Below, in pieces: positions 62,318 to 64,000 of a stretch of 64,000 bases of DNA. Source of the stretch: Paenibacillus sp. DCT19. GTDB lineage: Bacteria > Bacillota > Bacilli > Paenibacillales > Paenibacillaceae. How positions within the stretch are numbered: position 1 is the stretch's first letter; every line of letters begins with the position of its first letter. Under the pieces are notes generated by a model that was not told the origin of the DNA, made no database searches, and saw nothing but the letters and a program-made list of their open reading frames with translations. The stretch lies in assembly GCF_003268635.1 (NCBI RefSeq), contig NZ_CP029639.1:611001-675000 (forward strand), in the 5' to 3' direction. The translations under genes were made by a program, and so were the position numbers.

Positions 62318-63328
62318 ATGATGAGAAAAGCGAATGCAAAATTGATGAAACACATCAACTTAAATAATGTGCGTGAAGTGATGCAACAGATCGAAACGGC
62401 GACCAAGCCGCAGCTGGCTTCATTAACGAAGCTTAGTGTGGTGACGATCAACGCTTTGGTGAAGGAACTATGTAATCGTGGAGAATTATTTGAAGATAAA
62501 GTAGTTCCCTCGAATGGCGGCAGGCCGGCGCAAGCTTATCGATACAATTATAATTACAGACTTGCACTTGTGTTATATATTCAAGAAATGAAAGGTGAAG
62601 AACTGATCTCGGCAACCGTCATTAATTTGGAAAATGAAGTGCTGTCTAAGGAAGAACGCATTCTTCCTGTCCTGGACAAACAATATATTCTTGAATTGAT
62701 TAAACAATTCGTCGTGTCGTATCCTTCTATTCATCGGATCGGTATAGGTATTCCAGGGCAAGCAGTTGATGGGGATATCACGGTGAGTAGTCATGATGAA
62801 CTAATTAATTCACGTCTAATTCAAGACATTCAAAGAGAATTCGGTTTGAAAGTTCTTGTCGAGAACGATGTTAACGCTGCGATTAGTGGGTACTGCATTC
62901 AGCATGAGGAAATGAAAGAGCAGTGTGTGACCGGAATCTACTTCCCTAATCGGTATCCGCCTGGTCTTGGAATTATGTTGAATGGCCAGATCATCCAAGG
63001 GAAGAACGGAATGTCTGGTGAGATCAAGTATCTGCCTTCTGCGCCGAATTGGAAAGGTAAGATAAGTGATGATGAGTTCCTTCTGCAAGTTTGCCAGATC
63101 ATCCAAATTGTCAATGCTATTGTAGCTCCACATCAGACCGTGATTTATCAGGAGAGAGTGGAGACAGCGCAACTGGAGGCTGCATGGAAGCAGTATCAGA
63201 TGGAACATCCAATGCCTACGTTTCCTGAGGTTGTGTATCAAGGGACGTTTCAGGAAAATTTCGATGCGGGCTTGAGATGGATGATTCTACAAGAGTTAAG
63301 GGAGACCATCCTTGAGGAGTCTATATAA
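62318..63328 (+). CDS. ROK-family transcriptional regulator
   Basis: A 336-residue protein with an N-terminal winged helix (HINLNNVREVMQQIETATKP, then ASLTKLSVVTINALVKELC and NGGRPAQAYR) and a C-terminal ROK sugar-kinase-like domain (IGIGIPGQAVDGDI, VLVENDVNAAI, LGIMLNGQIIQGKNGMSGEI). The Cys-rich zinc motif normal in ROK proteins is not seen, which weakens a NagC/XylR-like allosteric mechanism. ATG behind GAGGTGGG. It probably senses a sugar and controls the MFS gene and perhaps the acetyltransferase. Confidence 0.9.
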   Translation: MMRKANAKLMKHINLNNVREVMQQIETATKPQLASLTKLSVVTINALVKELCNRGELFEDKVVPSNGGRPAQAYRYNYNYRLALVLYIQEMKGEELISATVINLENEVLSKEERILPVLDKQYILELIKQFVVSYPSIHRIGIGIPGQAVDGDITVSSHDELINSRLIQDIQREFGLKVLVENDVNAAISGYCIQHEEMKEQCVTGIYFPNRYPPGLGIMLNGQIIQGKNGMSGEIKYLPSAPNWKGKISDDEFLLQVCQIIQIVNAIVAPHQTVIYQERVETAQLEAAWKQYQMEHPMPTFPEVVYQGTFQENFDAGLRWMILQELRETILEESI

Positions 63329-63362
63329 TCCACAGAAGATGTTCTGTGAATTCAAGTCTTTG

Positions 63363-63388
63363 TGCGGGCGATGAGCTCGCTTTTTTTA
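63363..63388 (+). terminator. Terminator after the ROK gene
   Basis: GCGGGC with GCTCGC around GATGA, one mismatch or bulge, followed by seven T residues. Confidence 0.7.
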
Positions 63389-63600
63389 TAATAATAGCAC
63401 CCGTTGACATGAAACCAGTTACACCAGTTATGATGACCTCGTAGCTAAGAAGGTGTTTGTCCGGCTACTTAATAAACACACATTATAAAGAATCTGTTTT
63501 CACTGAAAAATGATTTTAGTTCATTATCACGGCTCGTATTTAGTGCTGAAACGGGATAGTAACCTTATGACGAACACCAATACGCTGTGGAGGTTATAGT

Positions 63601-64000
63601 ATGAGAGAAGAAGAGCGCATTAGAAATGGAATTCTTTTTAGTCCCAGTGATCCAGAATTGAAGGGAATTAAACGTCGTTCGCACAACCTAAGTCAACAAT
63701 ATAGCCTGACGTATGAGGATCAGAGTGAAGAACGAGAAATGATTTTGCAACAGTTACTAGGATCTAAGGGGGAGGGAGGATTTATACAAGGTCCAATCTT
63801 CTTTCATTATGGGGTGCATACTCGGATTGGAGATCACTTCTTCGGAAATTACAATCTGACTGTACAGGACGATGCACAGGTGACGATAGGTGACTATGTC
63901 AGCTTTGGCCCTAATGTGACCATTGTTACTCCCGTGCATCCCTTTATTGCTTCTGAGCGCAGACAGATGTTGGATCAAAATGGAGATATTAAATCGCTAT
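63601..64000 (+). CDS. Sugar O-acetyltransferase (Maa/LacA family), partial
   Basis: Cut by the right edge after about 133 codons. GGAGG lies eight bases before the ATG. The left-handed beta-helix core begins VHTRIGDHFFGNYNLTVQDD, then VTIGDYVSFGPNVTIVTPVHP with the likely catalytic His. The helical N-terminal cap is shorter and more charged than in the acetyltransferase at 32026. Second sugar acetyltransferase in the window, again near a transporter and a sugar-type regulator. Nothing is recognised in the stretch 63389-63600 except its leader. Confidence 0.9.
   Translation, partial: MREEERIRNGILFSPSDPELKGIKRRSHNLSQQYSLTYEDQSEEREMILQQLLGSKGEGGFIQGPIFFHYGVHTRIGDHFFGNYNLTVQDDAQVTIGDYVSFGPNVTIVTPVHPFIASERRQMLDQNGDIKSL

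Overview
The window reads as chromosomal DNA of a Paenibacillus-like Firmicute. The evidence is mid G+C content, AGGAGG-type ribosome binding sites, frequent GTG and TTG starts, a caa3 oxidase operon with ctaG, a cydABDC cluster, a YtrA-type GntR/ABC module, a CD3324-family gene and Gram-positive lipoprotein signals. The genus is inferred from gene content only. No tRNA, rRNA, CRISPR array, transposase or prophage was seen.

Layout. 1-4.7 kb (minus): an oligopeptide-type ABC importer (two permeases and a binding lipoprotein) with a carbon-nitrogen hydrolase and an RraA-like protein. 5-7 kb: two small conserved genes and a methionine aminopeptidase. 7.3-13.1 kb: cytochrome caa3 oxidase ctaCDEF, ctaG and a DUF420 gene behind a consensus promoter. 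13.2-18.3 kb: a small beta/gamma-crystallin-like protein, a GntR/ABC module with an operator on its promoter, and a NatAB-type exporter. 18.4-25 kb: an accessory stretch with three copies (one intact) of a 60-residue hydrophobic peptide gene, an imine-reductase-like pair with a WYL regulator, secreted orphans and dispersed palindromic repeats. 24.7-28.5 kb: AraC regulator, EamA exporter, csaA, and an ArsR regulator with two YdcZ-type transporters. 29.3-32.6 kb: a LacI/MATE/sugar O-acetyltransferase regulon with three matching operators. 32.9-36.8 kb: MarR with a DHA2 drug exporter, a CD3324 gene behind a leader peptide with alternative RNA hairpins, and a nucleotidyltransferase. 36.8-38.5 kb: two secreted orphans and a gene fragment. 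38.6-46.2 kb: an Fe3+/phosphonate-type ABC importer with two HAD phosphatases and a metallo-beta-lactamase-fold hydrolase, divergent from a SorC-type regulator. 46.3-50.1 kb: LysE exporter, DUF421 protein, azoreductase, DsbA-like protein and an Rrf2 regulator. 50.2-56.5 kb: cytochrome bd oxidase cydABDC. 56.5-64 kb: a MITE-like repeat, a membrane-anchored alpha/beta hydrolase, a TIKI/TraB-type protein, an MFS transporter, a ROK regulator and a sugar O-acetyltransferase cut by the window edge.

Eight genes are broken as read by ten single-base losses (ctaD, the Ytr-type ATPase, the EamA exporter twice, the ABC ATPase at 39-40 kb twice, the SorC regulator, the Rrf2 regulator, cydD and the alpha/beta hydrolase). 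Nine losses fall in G or C runs and one in a short T/G run, and adding one base always restores a full-length conserved protein. This pattern points to homopolymer under-calling in the assembly rather than ten pseudogenes.

Regulation is unusually legible. Many regulators sit beside promoters with good palindromes or direct repeats: GntR, ArsR, LacI, MarR, Rrf2 and SorC, plus the cta and cyd promoters. The best candidates for something undescribed are the LacI/MATE/acetyltransferase regulon, the leader-peptide switch at 35.1-35.3 kb, and the triplicated 60-residue peptide with its long 5' hairpin.
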